Part shown: piece after piece, positions 1 through 5,855 of the stretch
Position numbering within the stretch: the stretch's first letter is position 1
Layout of the letters: the number at the start of each line of letters is the position of its first letter
From: Candidatus Sungbacteria bacterium RIFCSPHIGHO2_02_FULL_52_23
GTDB taxonomy: Bacteria > Patescibacteriota > Minisyncoccia > Sungbacterales > HO2-52-23
Length of the DNA stretch: 14,014 nt
Assembly: GCA_001820655.1 (NCBI GenBank)
Contig: MHQM01000047.1
Coordinates: 1-14,014, forward strand
Reading direction: 5' to 3'
The notes under the pieces: generated by a model
The model's database searches: none
What the model was told of the DNA's origin: nothing
Seen by the model: only the letters and a program-made list of their open reading frames with translations
Position numbers and translations under genes: made by a program

Positions 1-71
1 CGCGTTCCAACTTTCTCTTTGATTCTCGCGACATCAGTCTCAAGCGAATCAATCCGCATGCGGAGTTTTGT
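1..71 (-). pseudogene. In-frame continuation of the coiled-coil gene beyond a TAG stop (runs off the window)
   Basis: Directly after the TAG at 74-72, the same minus-strand frame stays open to the window edge and reads TKLRMRIDSLETDVARIKEK and beyond. It keeps the heptad-like spacing of hydrophobic and charged residues of the upstream 77-residue protein. Related small coiled-coil proteins, as I remember the family, usually end in such a helix. The simplest reading is one gene split by an amber mutation. An ATG at 59-57 could instead start a separate small ORF, but no Shine-Dalgarno sequence precedes it. The end lies outside the window. Confidence 0.5.
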
Positions 72-302
72 CTATTCTACAGTCTCAATCGCGGCAAGCA
101 CCATGCGAAATCCCCCTTGCATCTCCTGGCGCATATCCGCAAATCCGATATCTATTTTTTCGTTTAATGCATCCACCTTCTTATCTACCGCATGAATCCG
201 ATCCCCAAGTCTTTTTTCTACATCAACAAAACCTTTTGCGGTCGCATCCGCAAGATTTTCCATATCCACTTTTGTTGCTACTGATACATTCTTTTTCTTC
301 AT
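72..302 (-). CDS. Small coiled-coil protein, probably truncated by an in-frame TAG
   Basis: A 77-residue hydrophilic protein starting MKKKNVSVATKVDMENLA. From about residue 12 onward it is one long predicted helix with repeating spacing (DVEKRLGDRIHAVDKKVDAL, then NEKIDIGF), as in coiled coils. There is no signal peptide or membrane segment. The start at 302 is chosen because GGAG lies 3 nt upstream, which is closer than ideal. ATG at 311 is possible, and the longer start at 356 would overlap sufD. The gene follows sufD by about 31 nt on the same strand and may be the last gene of the suf transcript. It ends at TAG 74-72, but the frame continues as similar coiled coil (1-71), so the product may be truncated. 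I recognise the general type (small CPR coiled-coil proteins of unknown function) but no specific family. Function unknown. Confidence 0.6.
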   Translation of the reverse strand: MKKKNVSVATKVDMENLADATAKGFVDVEKRLGDRIHAVDKKVDALNEKIDIGFADMRQEMQGGFRMVLAAIETVE

Positions 303-333
303 ATGCTCCATTGTAGACGCATGCCAATACGTG

Positions 334-894
334 TCAATCCACAGCAAGAAATCCATTTACAATGAGTTTTTTTGCTTCTGTGCGAGACAGGCCGCGGGAC
401 CGGAGATAGAAGAGTTGTTCCTCGTCTATTTTGCCTACTGATGCGGCGTGTCCTGCAGATGCGACCTCGCGGGTCAAAATCTCAAGCCGCGGGATGGGTT
501 TTGCGCGAGCACCGGGCGACATCAGAAGCGCACGATACGAAAGATGCCCTTCTGCATTTTTTGCGCCCTCCTCCATACGGATCAACCCGTCAAAAAAAGA
601 CGCGGACGTATCCGCAAGTGCCGTACGCATGTCTACACGGCACCGCGTCTCCGGCGCCTGCAAAATCGCTTTGAGCACAATCTCCTGGCGCGCATCTCCG
701 GTGCCTTGAAATCTCCCGATGACATTCAAAGCCGCTCCCCTACCCGAAAGTACGGCAGAAAAATTGAGTTTTGAATTTGCGGCTATGAAAACCGTAGCGC
801 TTGCCCCCTCCTCAATTTCCAATTCTTCTTCCGTTGAGGAAGGGTCAATATGTATCGCGCGCTCCTCTCCTTTTTTTACTACAGTCGCTGTCAT
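334..894 (-). CDS. sufD: Short SufD-like Fe-S cluster assembly scaffold subunit
   Basis: A 186-residue SufB/SufD-family protein. In the known system SufD pairs with SufB and SufC in the cytosolic SufBC2D scaffold that assembles Fe-S clusters. The C-terminal half is diagnostic: residues 136-186 contain RLEILTREVASAGHAASVGK followed by DEEQLFYLRSRGLSRTEAKK, the SufBD C-terminal signature. H149 in AGHAASVG corresponds to the conserved SufD histidine (H360 in E. coli). Residues 25-130 look like beta-helix strands. E. coli SufD is about 420 residues, so this copy lacks the N-terminal helical domain and part of the beta-helix. The start is clean: its ATG overlaps the sufB TGA as ATGA (894-891), implying translational coupling, so the shortness is not a start-site error. 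It could be called a generic SufB/SufD paralogue, but position and the histidine favour SufD. Confidence 0.88.
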   Translation of the reverse strand: MTATVVKKGEERAIHIDPSSTEEELEIEEGASATVFIAANSKLNFSAVLSGRGAALNVIGRFQGTGDARQEIVLKAILQAPETRCRVDMRTALADTSASFFDGLIRMEEGAKNAEGHLSYRALLMSPGARAKPIPRLEILTREVASAGHAASVGKIDEEQLFYLRSRGLSRTEAKKLIVNGFLAVD

Positions 895-2297
895 CCCACT
901 GATCCTGCCATCTCCATGCGGATAAAACGGTTGAGTTCAATCGCATAGTCCAGAGGCAGTTCGCGCGAAATGGGATCAAGAAATCCTGCAAGGATCAGGT
1001 CAAGTGCTTGCTCCTCACTAAGGCCGCGCGAGCGCAAATAAAAAAGCTGATCGTCGGTCACGCGATTTACAGTCGCTTCGTGCATGAGCGATACGTCGTC
1101 TTCATATATCTCCATGTATGGGTATGTGTCCGACTGCGAATGCTCATCAAGCAGGAGAGCATCGCACTGCACGTGCGCTTTTGATCCCCGCGCACCTTTG
1201 GCGATTTTCAGCAAGCCGCGATAGCTTGATCTCCCGCCGCCAAGCGAAATTGATTTTGAGATCACGCGCGAGCTTGTATGCGGCGCGCCATGGATCACTT
1301 TGGCTCCCGTATCTTTCCATTGGCCGGGTCCTGCCAAGGCGATATTGAGATGCCGCGCATGCGCTCCGCGCCCTGTAAGGACCGACATCGGATAGAGCAT
1401 GGTCGCTTTTGAGCCGAGTGATCCGCCCACCCACTCCATTTTGCCGTCTTCTTCCACGATGGCGCGCTTGGTGTTGAGATTGTAAACATTTTTTGACCAG
1501 TTCTGGATCGTGGTGTAGCGGACAGACGCGCCCTTTTTTACGAAAATCTCAACTACCGCCGAATGGAGCGAGTCCTTTGTGTACTTGGGCGCAGTGCACG
1601 ACTCTATATAATGCACGGATGACCCTTCTTCGGCGATGATGAGCGTATGCTCAAACTGCCCCGACTGGCTTGCGTTCATCCGGAAGTACGCCTGCAAAGG
1701 CAGGTCTACATGCACGCCTTTGGGTATGTAGACAAACGATCCACCGCTCCATACGGCTCCGTGAAGCGCCGCGAATTTATGATCCGCGATCGGCACGCAC
1801 CGTGTCATAAAATATTCTTTTACAAGATCGGGATATTTTTTCACCGCAGTATCGGTATCCGTAAAAATCACTCCCTGCTTTTCCCATTTCTCCCTGATAC
1901 GCCCATAAAAGCTTTCGGACTCATACTGCCCGACGAGACCTGCCAAAAACTTCTGCTCTGCCTCCGGGATGCCAAGGCCGTCATAGACGCGCCGGATGTC
2001 GCCCGGCACCTCGTCCCATGTTTTAAATCGCCGCTCGTCCGGACGGATAAAAAACGTGATGTCGTCAAAGTTGAGACCTGATAAATCAACACCCCATGCA
2101 GGCATTTGCTTTGATTCAAAAAAACGGTACGCGGCAAGACGTTTTTCGCGCATCCAATCAGGCTCGCCTTTAAGCGAGGATATCTCTTCTACGATTTTCT
2201 GCGAGATGCCTTTGCCCGTGCGAGACACCCACCGCTCGGGATCCGATCGCTCCCATAGGGCTTGGGCATCGGAGATTTTTGAAAGTAGTTTTACCAT
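891..2297 (-). CDS. sufB: Fe-S cluster assembly scaffold protein SufB
   Basis: A full-length 468-residue SufB, the main scaffold of the cytosolic SufBC2D complex on which Fe-S clusters form. The N-terminal region (about 1-140) is helical and the rest is beta-helix. Family landmarks seen: PIADHKFAALHGAVWSGGSF (169-188), IPKGVHVDLPLQAYFRMN (191-208), C234 in IESCTAP, IHGAPHTSSRVISKSIS (335-351), C378 in VQCDALL, H406-E407 in LMHEAT, and DDQLFYLRSRGLSEEQA near the end. C234, C378 and E407 match the conserved residues known as C254, C405 and E434 in E. coli SufB. ATG 2297 gives the family N-terminus (ISQKIVEEISSLKGEPDWM). No strong Shine-Dalgarno is visible. The 5' end is only 10 nt from palindromic element 1, so the sufB start region may be structured in a transcript that begins at sufC. 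The gene overlaps sufD by 4 nt. Confidence 0.97.
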   Translation of the reverse strand: MVKLLSKISDAQALWERSDPERWVSRTGKGISQKIVEEISSLKGEPDWMREKRLAAYRFFESKQMPAWGVDLSGLNFDDITFFIRPDERRFKTWDEVPGDIRRVYDGLGIPEAEQKFLAGLVGQYESESFYGRIREKWEKQGVIFTDTDTAVKKYPDLVKEYFMTRCVPIADHKFAALHGAVWSGGSFVYIPKGVHVDLPLQAYFRMNASQSGQFEHTLIIAEEGSSVHYIESCTAPKYTKDSLHSAVVEIFVKKGASVRYTTIQNWSKNVYNLNTKRAIVEEDGKMEWVGGSLGSKATMLYPMSVLTGRGAHARHLNIALAGPGQWKDTGAKVIHGAPHTSSRVISKSISLGGGRSSYRGLLKIAKGARGSKAHVQCDALLLDEHSQSDTYPYMEIYEDDVSLMHEATVNRVTDDQLFYLRSRGLSEEQALDLILAGFLDPISRELPLDYAIELNRFIRMEMAGSVG

Positions 2298-2307
2298 TGC
2301 GTTCTTT

Positions 2308-2466
2308 AGACCTACTGATCAATTATTTTCGTTGCGAGGTCTTCAGATTTTGAGCGAGGCGCAGTAAAAATTTTGAAGCATATACGACGTATATGTTGAA
2401 GAATTTTTACAAAGCCGTAGCCAAAATCTGGAGATTGTAGCAGAAAGATAATTGATCAGTAGGTCT
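2308..2466 (+). repeat. Nested palindromic element 1 (between sufC and sufB)
   Basis: A 159-bp foldback. Outer arms 2308-2326 and 2448-2466 are perfect 19-bp inverted repeats. Middle arms 2340-2351 and 2423-2434 pair 11 of 12. Inner arms around 2364-2385 and 2389-2410 pair partly, with loop GAC. Between the stems are conserved asymmetric internal-loop sequences, TTTCGTTGCGAG (2327-2338) opposite TTGTAGCAGAAAG (2435-2447), and GAGCGAGGC (2352-2360) opposite GCCGTAGCC (2414-2422). The two GCGA cores start at 2334 and 2354 and the two GTAGC cores at 2417 and 2437, both exactly 20 nt apart. The same layout recurs at 7252-7414 and 8057-8225. It lies 9 nt after the sufC stop and 10 nt before the sufB ATG, so it should be part of the suf mRNA. 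No run of T follows it, so it is not an ordinary terminator. Confidence 0.85.
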
Positions 2467-2475
2467 TATACATAG

Positions 2476-3213
2476 CTAGGCGCCAAACTGTCCGAAGCCG
2501 TCCCGCTCAATTGCAATCGCCAATTCCTCTCCGCCGCTTGCGACAATGCGCCCCCGCGCCATCACATGCACCGCATCGGGATGCAGATATTCGCGCAGTG
2601 CGCCGTGGTGAGTGATGACCAGAAGCGATCGCCTGCCGTCGCGAAACGCCTGCAAGGCTTTGGCGGCCGCGCGTATGCCGTCCACATCAAGGCCCGAATC
2701 GCACTCGTCCAAGATCGCAAAGCGCGGAGCAAATACCGCAAGCTGAAGGAGTTCGCTCCGTTTTTTCTCGCCGCCGGAAAACCCCTCGTTGAGATTGCGT
2801 TCAAGAAGTGCTACAGGCATCTCAAGCTCTTCTGCGCGCGCGGCGACCGCATCGCGAAATTCCTTTTCCGGGGGTAGCGTATCTCCACGAGACGCGGCAA
2901 CGCTCCGCAAAAAAGGCATGTAACCTACTCCCGCAATCTCCGCCGGATGCTGAAACCAAAGATGCAGGCCCTTTTTTGCACGCTCTTCGGGCGGCAACGC
3001 GGTGATCTCCTCGCCGTCAAAACTGACAGCGCCCGCAGTTACCGTGATTTGCGGACTGCCCATGAGAGTATTGGCAAGAGTCGTTTTGCCGGATCCGTTG
3101 GGACCCACTAAAAAATGAATCTCGCCTGCGGGAATGGCGAGTGAGACGCCCGAAAGGATATCTTTCCCTTCAACGCGCGCATACAGATTATCTACGCGAA
3201 GCAACGAATTCAT
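2476..3213 (-). CDS. sufC: Fe-S cluster assembly ATPase SufC
   Basis: A 245-residue ABC-type ATPase that binds SufB and SufD and drives conformational change of the scaffold; it is cytosolic and not a transporter. Motifs: Walker A GPNGSGKT (37-44), Q-loop Q88 in LWFQHP, the SufC-type signature FSGGEKKR (145-152), Walker B and D-loop AILDECDSGLD (166-176) and the H-loop in VITHH (199-203). GEVHF-like GEIHFLVG and the GGEKKRSELLQLA segment are typical of SufC rather than of transport ATPases. ATG 3213 gives MNSLLRVDNLYARVEGKDIL, which matches the family start. ATG 3231 would add six residues. A longer in-frame start at 3372 is rejected because those codons contain the promoter. The gene is first in the minus-strand suf unit. 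Confidence 0.95.
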   Translation of the reverse strand: MNSLLRVDNLYARVEGKDILSGVSLAIPAGEIHFLVGPNGSGKTTLANTLMGSPQITVTAGAVSFDGEEITALPPEERAKKGLHLWFQHPAEIAGVGYMPFLRSVAASRGDTLPPEKEFRDAVAARAEELEMPVALLERNLNEGFSGGEKKRSELLQLAVFAPRFAILDECDSGLDVDGIRAAAKALQAFRDGRRSLLVITHHGALREYLHPDAVHVMARGRIVASGGEELAIAIERDGFGQFGA

Positions 3214-3243
3214 ATTCGGTACAATGCTCATTATATATGGTGG

Positions 3244-3272
3244 ATCGTATGTGTTTTCATATGGACTGTCAA
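3244..3272 (-). promoter_or_regulatory. Predicted sigma70-type promoter of the suf operon
   Basis: On the minus strand a perfect -35 TTGACA (3272-3267) is followed by 17 nt and a -10-like TACGAT (3249-3244). The transcript would begin near 3237, about 24 nt before the chosen sufC ATG. A consensus TATAAT at 3235-3230 lies just downstream but has no matching -35, so it is a weaker alternative. No binding site for an Fe-S or iron regulator was recognised. Confidence 0.6.
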
Positions 3273-3396
3273 ACTTGGTGCGCTCGCTAACGTTATCCAC
3301 ATTCTCGCGTATACACACTACACTCTCATGATATACTACAAACATATAGCAAAAGGTCGATGGACATCTCATTTGTCCTGAACATCGTACAATTAC

Positions 3397-3792
3397 ATGA
3401 ATCCAAAAAACTTTTTAATCATCGGAGGTATCGTACTCATTGTCGTCGGCGTTGCGGGATTTGCAGGTATCATCGGCCCGACACCGGAAGCAAGCATCTT
3501 CGGATCGTTCTGGTGGTTTGACACTGCGGAGAACTGGGCGCATCTCGTACTCGGCATTGCGGCTTTACTGATCGCTTTTGCCCTTGCTCCTCTCCGGACT
3601 CCGATCACTCTGATCGTCGGACTCCTCGGACTTGCAGTCGGCGTATGGGGCTTTATGGCTCCCAATCTGCTTGGCGCAAATCTTGAGAATCCCGCAGACA
3701 ACATTCTGCATCTGGCCGTCGGTCTCTGGGCGCTCGTCTCCTGGTACGGCAGAAAGCCGTCCGGCTCAAACGTCCCCGGAATGCCTATGTAG
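3397..3792 (+). CDS. Small four-helix membrane protein, DUF4383-like
   Basis: A 131-residue very hydrophobic protein with four predicted transmembrane segments, roughly residues 5-27, 46-64, 68-88 and 100-117, and a short polar tail (GRKPSGSNVPGMPM). Two internally similar stretches, NWAHLVLGIAALL (about 46-58) and NILHLAVGLWALV (about 102-114), share an N..H(L)..G..AL pattern. That pattern is typical of DUF4383-type proteins, which are uncharacterised. The gene stands alone on the plus strand, divergent from sufC and convergent with the MFS gene, and ends at a strong terminator. ATG 3397 is the only sensible start. Only a poor upstream purine tract is visible, and a TACAAT lies just before the ATG. 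The membrane assignment is clear from composition; the family assignment is by resemblance and the function is unknown. Confidence 0.8.
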   Translation: MNPKNFLIIGGIVLIVVGVAGFAGIIGPTPEASIFGSFWWFDTAENWAHLVLGIAALLIAFALAPLRTPITLIVGLLGLAVGVWGFMAPNLLGANLENPADNILHLAVGLWALVSWYGRKPSGSNVPGMPM

Positions 3793-3814
3793 AGTGCACT
3801 TACTCTTCACAAAA

Positions 3815-3849
3815 ACCCCGCTCCGCCAACTCGCGGACGGGGTGTTTTT
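3815..3849. terminator. Strong bidirectional intrinsic terminator
   Basis: The stem pairs ACCCCG (3815-3820) and CCGC (3823-3826) with GCGG (3833-3836) and the CGGGGT-type stretch ending at 3843, with one bulged base and the six-base loop CAACTC. On the plus strand GTTTTT follows (3844-3849). On the minus strand the AAAAA at 3811-3815 becomes a T run. It therefore serves both the membrane-protein gene ending at 3792 and the MFS gene ending at 3872 from the other side. Confidence 0.9.
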
Positions 3850-3871
3850 GTAATGGTCTCTATGCACGAGA

Positions 3872-5089
3872 TCATATGTGATTCATACGCCGATACCGGA
3901 GACGTAAAAAGAGGAAGATGCAAAAAGACGCGCCGCCAAGTGTCGCACTATAGATAAATGCCGTGGCAAACCCGGAATACTGCCACAAAAACCCAAACAG
4001 GACGCTCGCGGGCAGAAGCGCTATGCCCGTGCAGGCATTATACAATCCGTATGCCGTCCCCCGCGCACCCTCCGCGACAAGATCCGCCACAATGGCGCGC
4101 CCCACGCCTTCCAAAAACGCATGCGCGCATCCATACAGGGCAAAAAGAGTCCATAGTGCCACGAGCGAGTGCGCACGCGCAAAAAGCATATAGACGACGG
4201 ACAGCAGGACAATCCCTATCATAAAAGTATTGCGATGGCCGATGCGATCGGAGAGCGAACCGACCGGCATGGAAAACGCCGAAAAGACAAGATTGGACAG
4301 CACATACGGCAAAGGCAGGAGAGCCAAAGCAATGCCGACATCCTGCGCGCGCAGAATCAGAAACGCATCCGATGCGCGGCCAAGAGCGAGCACCACGGCG
4401 GCTACAAGGAAAATATAAAAAGGCGCGCCGAGCGACCCATATGAGATATTTTGGGCGCGCGCCACAGGACCCGCCTCTCGTGTCTGAATCCGATCGCGCA
4501 CAAAAATCTGCAGGATCACTACCGCGACGAAACTCGCGACAAACGAAAAAAGGAACAGCATACGCAGATCATTGCCAAGCCACGGCAGAAGCAGAAACGC
4601 AACCATGGGCCCTGCCGCGGCACCCAGCGTATCCGCCGCACGATGAAATCCGAACGCCCTGCCTACGGATTGTTTCTCGGTTGACATGCTCAAGAGCGCA
4701 TCGCGCGGCGCATCGCGCATGCCCTTGCCCGTGCGGTCAATAAACCTGACGGCAAGGACATGCCACGGAGCGGCCGCAAACGCAAGCAATGGTTTTGCAA
4801 GAGCAGAAAGCGCATATCCGCCGACAATAAAGGGCTTGCGCCGGCGCAAGATATCCGCATATCGCCCCGATACCATTTTCAAAATACTTGCCGTAGCATC
4901 CGCTACTCCCTCCACAATGCCGACAAAAGCCACGGGCGCTCCAAGCACACTCGTCAAAAACACAGGGATAAACGGAAAAATCATGTCCGAGGAGAGATCA
5001 TTGAGAAAACTCACCGTGCCCATGACGATGACATTGCGCGAGATGCCGCCGCCCGCAGGCTTGCTCAAATCATCCTTTGGATCCGCCAT
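3872..5089 (-). CDS. Major facilitator superfamily transporter
   Basis: A 405-residue membrane protein with about 12 hydrophobic segments, the usual size of an MFS carrier. Near the N-terminus FLNDLSSDMIFPFIPVFLTS and GIVEGVADATASILKMVSGR are followed by YADILRRRKP, the MFS loop 2-3 region. Then comes RFIDRTGKGMRDAPRDALLS and FGFHRAADTLGAAAGP. These features place it in an MFS group seen in many environmental bacteria whose substrates are mostly unknown, so no substrate is proposed. ATG 5089 is preferred. A TTG at 5113 would add eight residues and lengthen the overlap with dedA. With ATG 5089 the gene overlaps the 3' end of the upstream dedA-like gene by 20 nt in another frame, so the two are probably co-transcribed and translationally coupled. 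It ends at the bidirectional terminator. No clear Shine-Dalgarno was seen. Confidence 0.9.
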   Translation of the reverse strand: MADPKDDLSKPAGGGISRNVIVMGTVSFLNDLSSDMIFPFIPVFLTSVLGAPVAFVGIVEGVADATASILKMVSGRYADILRRRKPFIVGGYALSALAKPLLAFAAAPWHVLAVRFIDRTGKGMRDAPRDALLSMSTEKQSVGRAFGFHRAADTLGAAAGPMVAFLLLPWLGNDLRMLFLFSFVASFVAVVILQIFVRDRIQTREAGPVARAQNISYGSLGAPFYIFLVAAVVLALGRASDAFLILRAQDVGIALALLPLPYVLSNLVFSAFSMPVGSLSDRIGHRNTFMIGIVLLSVVYMLFARAHSLVALWTLFALYGCAHAFLEGVGRAIVADLVAEGARGTAYGLYNACTGIALLPASVLFGFLWQYSGFATAFIYSATLGGASFCIFLFLRLRYRRMNHI

Positions 5090-5696
5090 GTTTTCGTTTT
5101 GAACGCATCGCAAAAAATTCCACCGCGGACGGGATAAGCGAGATCACGATGATGCCTCCGACAAGCGGAAGCAAAAATCCGTCAATGTTGGGTATGGTAT
5201 TGCCAAGCACATATCCAAGCCCCACGATCCCCACGGCCCAGAGAAAACCGCCCGTTACGTTATAGAAAAAAAATGTGCGGTATGGCATGCCCGCAATCCC
5301 TGCCGAGATCGGCGCAAAAGTGCGGATCACCGGAGTAAACCGCGCAAGGACAATAGCCTTGCCGCCCCAGCGCGCAAAAAATACCCGCATACGCTCCACA
5401 TACGCTTTGCGGAAGAGCCATCCTTCTTCACGGACAAACACGCGCGGCCCGGCTCTACGCCCAAATGCATAGCCGAATGAATCGCCAAGCACCGCGGCGA
5501 TAAAACAAATCGCCGCAAGTATGACGATATTGCCGTACCCCTGCGATGCAAGGAACCCTGCAGTGAAAAGAAGCGAGTCGCCCGGCAGAAAAAATCCGAG
5601 CAAAACGCCCGATTCGGCAAAGATAATCGCAAACAGGCCGACATAGCCGATAGCCTGAATCATCCCCGCAAGATCAAATCCCATCAGAGCTTCCAT
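5070..5696 (-). CDS. DedA family membrane protein
   Basis: A 208-residue integral membrane protein of the DedA (SNARE-associated) family. Members are linked to membrane homeostasis, and some flip undecaprenyl phosphate or phospholipids; which role applies here cannot be told. Landmarks: FAESGVLLGFFLPGDSLLFT with AGFLASQGYG (about 26-55), GDSFGYAFGRRAGPRVF (about 71-87), and ARFTPVIRTFAPISAGIAGM with the TFFFYNVTGGFLWAVG stretch (about 118-155), matching the E..G..PGe, GY..Gr..G and R..P..R...p..aG patterns. Length is normal. ATG 5696 is used. ATG 5684 is a good alternative because GGAAG lies 5 nt before it and the predicted promoter would leave almost no leader for 5696. The 3' end overlaps the MFS gene. 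Confidence 0.93.
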   Translation of the reverse strand: MEALMGFDLAGMIQAIGYVGLFAIIFAESGVLLGFFLPGDSLLFTAGFLASQGYGNIVILAAICFIAAVLGDSFGYAFGRRAGPRVFVREEGWLFRKAYVERMRVFFARWGGKAIVLARFTPVIRTFAPISAGIAGMPYRTFFFYNVTGGFLWAVGIVGLGYVLGNTIPNIDGFLLPLVGGIIVISLIPSAVEFFAMRSKRKHGGSKG

Positions 5697-5704
5697 TACC
5701 CGCT

Positions 5705-5733
5705 ATTGTAAAGCGGATGCGATTATTCCGCAA
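5705..5733 (-). promoter_or_regulatory. Possible promoter of the dedA-MFS unit
   Basis: On the minus strand TTGCGG (5733-5728) is separated by 17 nt from TACAAT (5710-5705), which differs from the consensus -10 at one base. The -35 is weak. Transcription would begin around 5698, giving an almost leaderless mRNA for ATG 5696 or a 14-nt leader carrying GGAAG for ATG 5684. Confidence 0.35.
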
Positions 5734-5758
5734 AGGACCGATCAAAAAATCTCTCCAC

Positions 5759-5802
5759 TAACATCACAACATTCATACGATCGTATGAATGTTGTGATGT
5801 TA
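5759..5802. repeat. Perfect 44-bp palindrome with a T7 tract on the plus side
   Basis: The 22-bp arms 5759-5780 and 5781-5802 are perfectly complementary with no spacer; the centre is CATACGATCGTATG. On the plus strand C then T7 follows at once (5803-5810), as in an intrinsic terminator, although no plus-strand gene lies upstream. On the minus strand, the direction of the helicase gene ending at 5856, a T6 run comes only about 10 nt after the stem. It may be a helicase terminator, a terminator of antisense transcription, or an operator; the sequence alone does not decide. Confidence 0.7.
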
Positions 5803-5855
5803 CTTTTTTTATAGCTACCCCTGACTTGGTTGGTCGTGTCTGAAACTCGTTTGTC

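Noticed and set aside
3214..3372. Longer sufC reading from ATG 3372
   Set aside because: The extra 53 codons cover the TTGACA-17-TACGAT promoter and match nothing in SufC.
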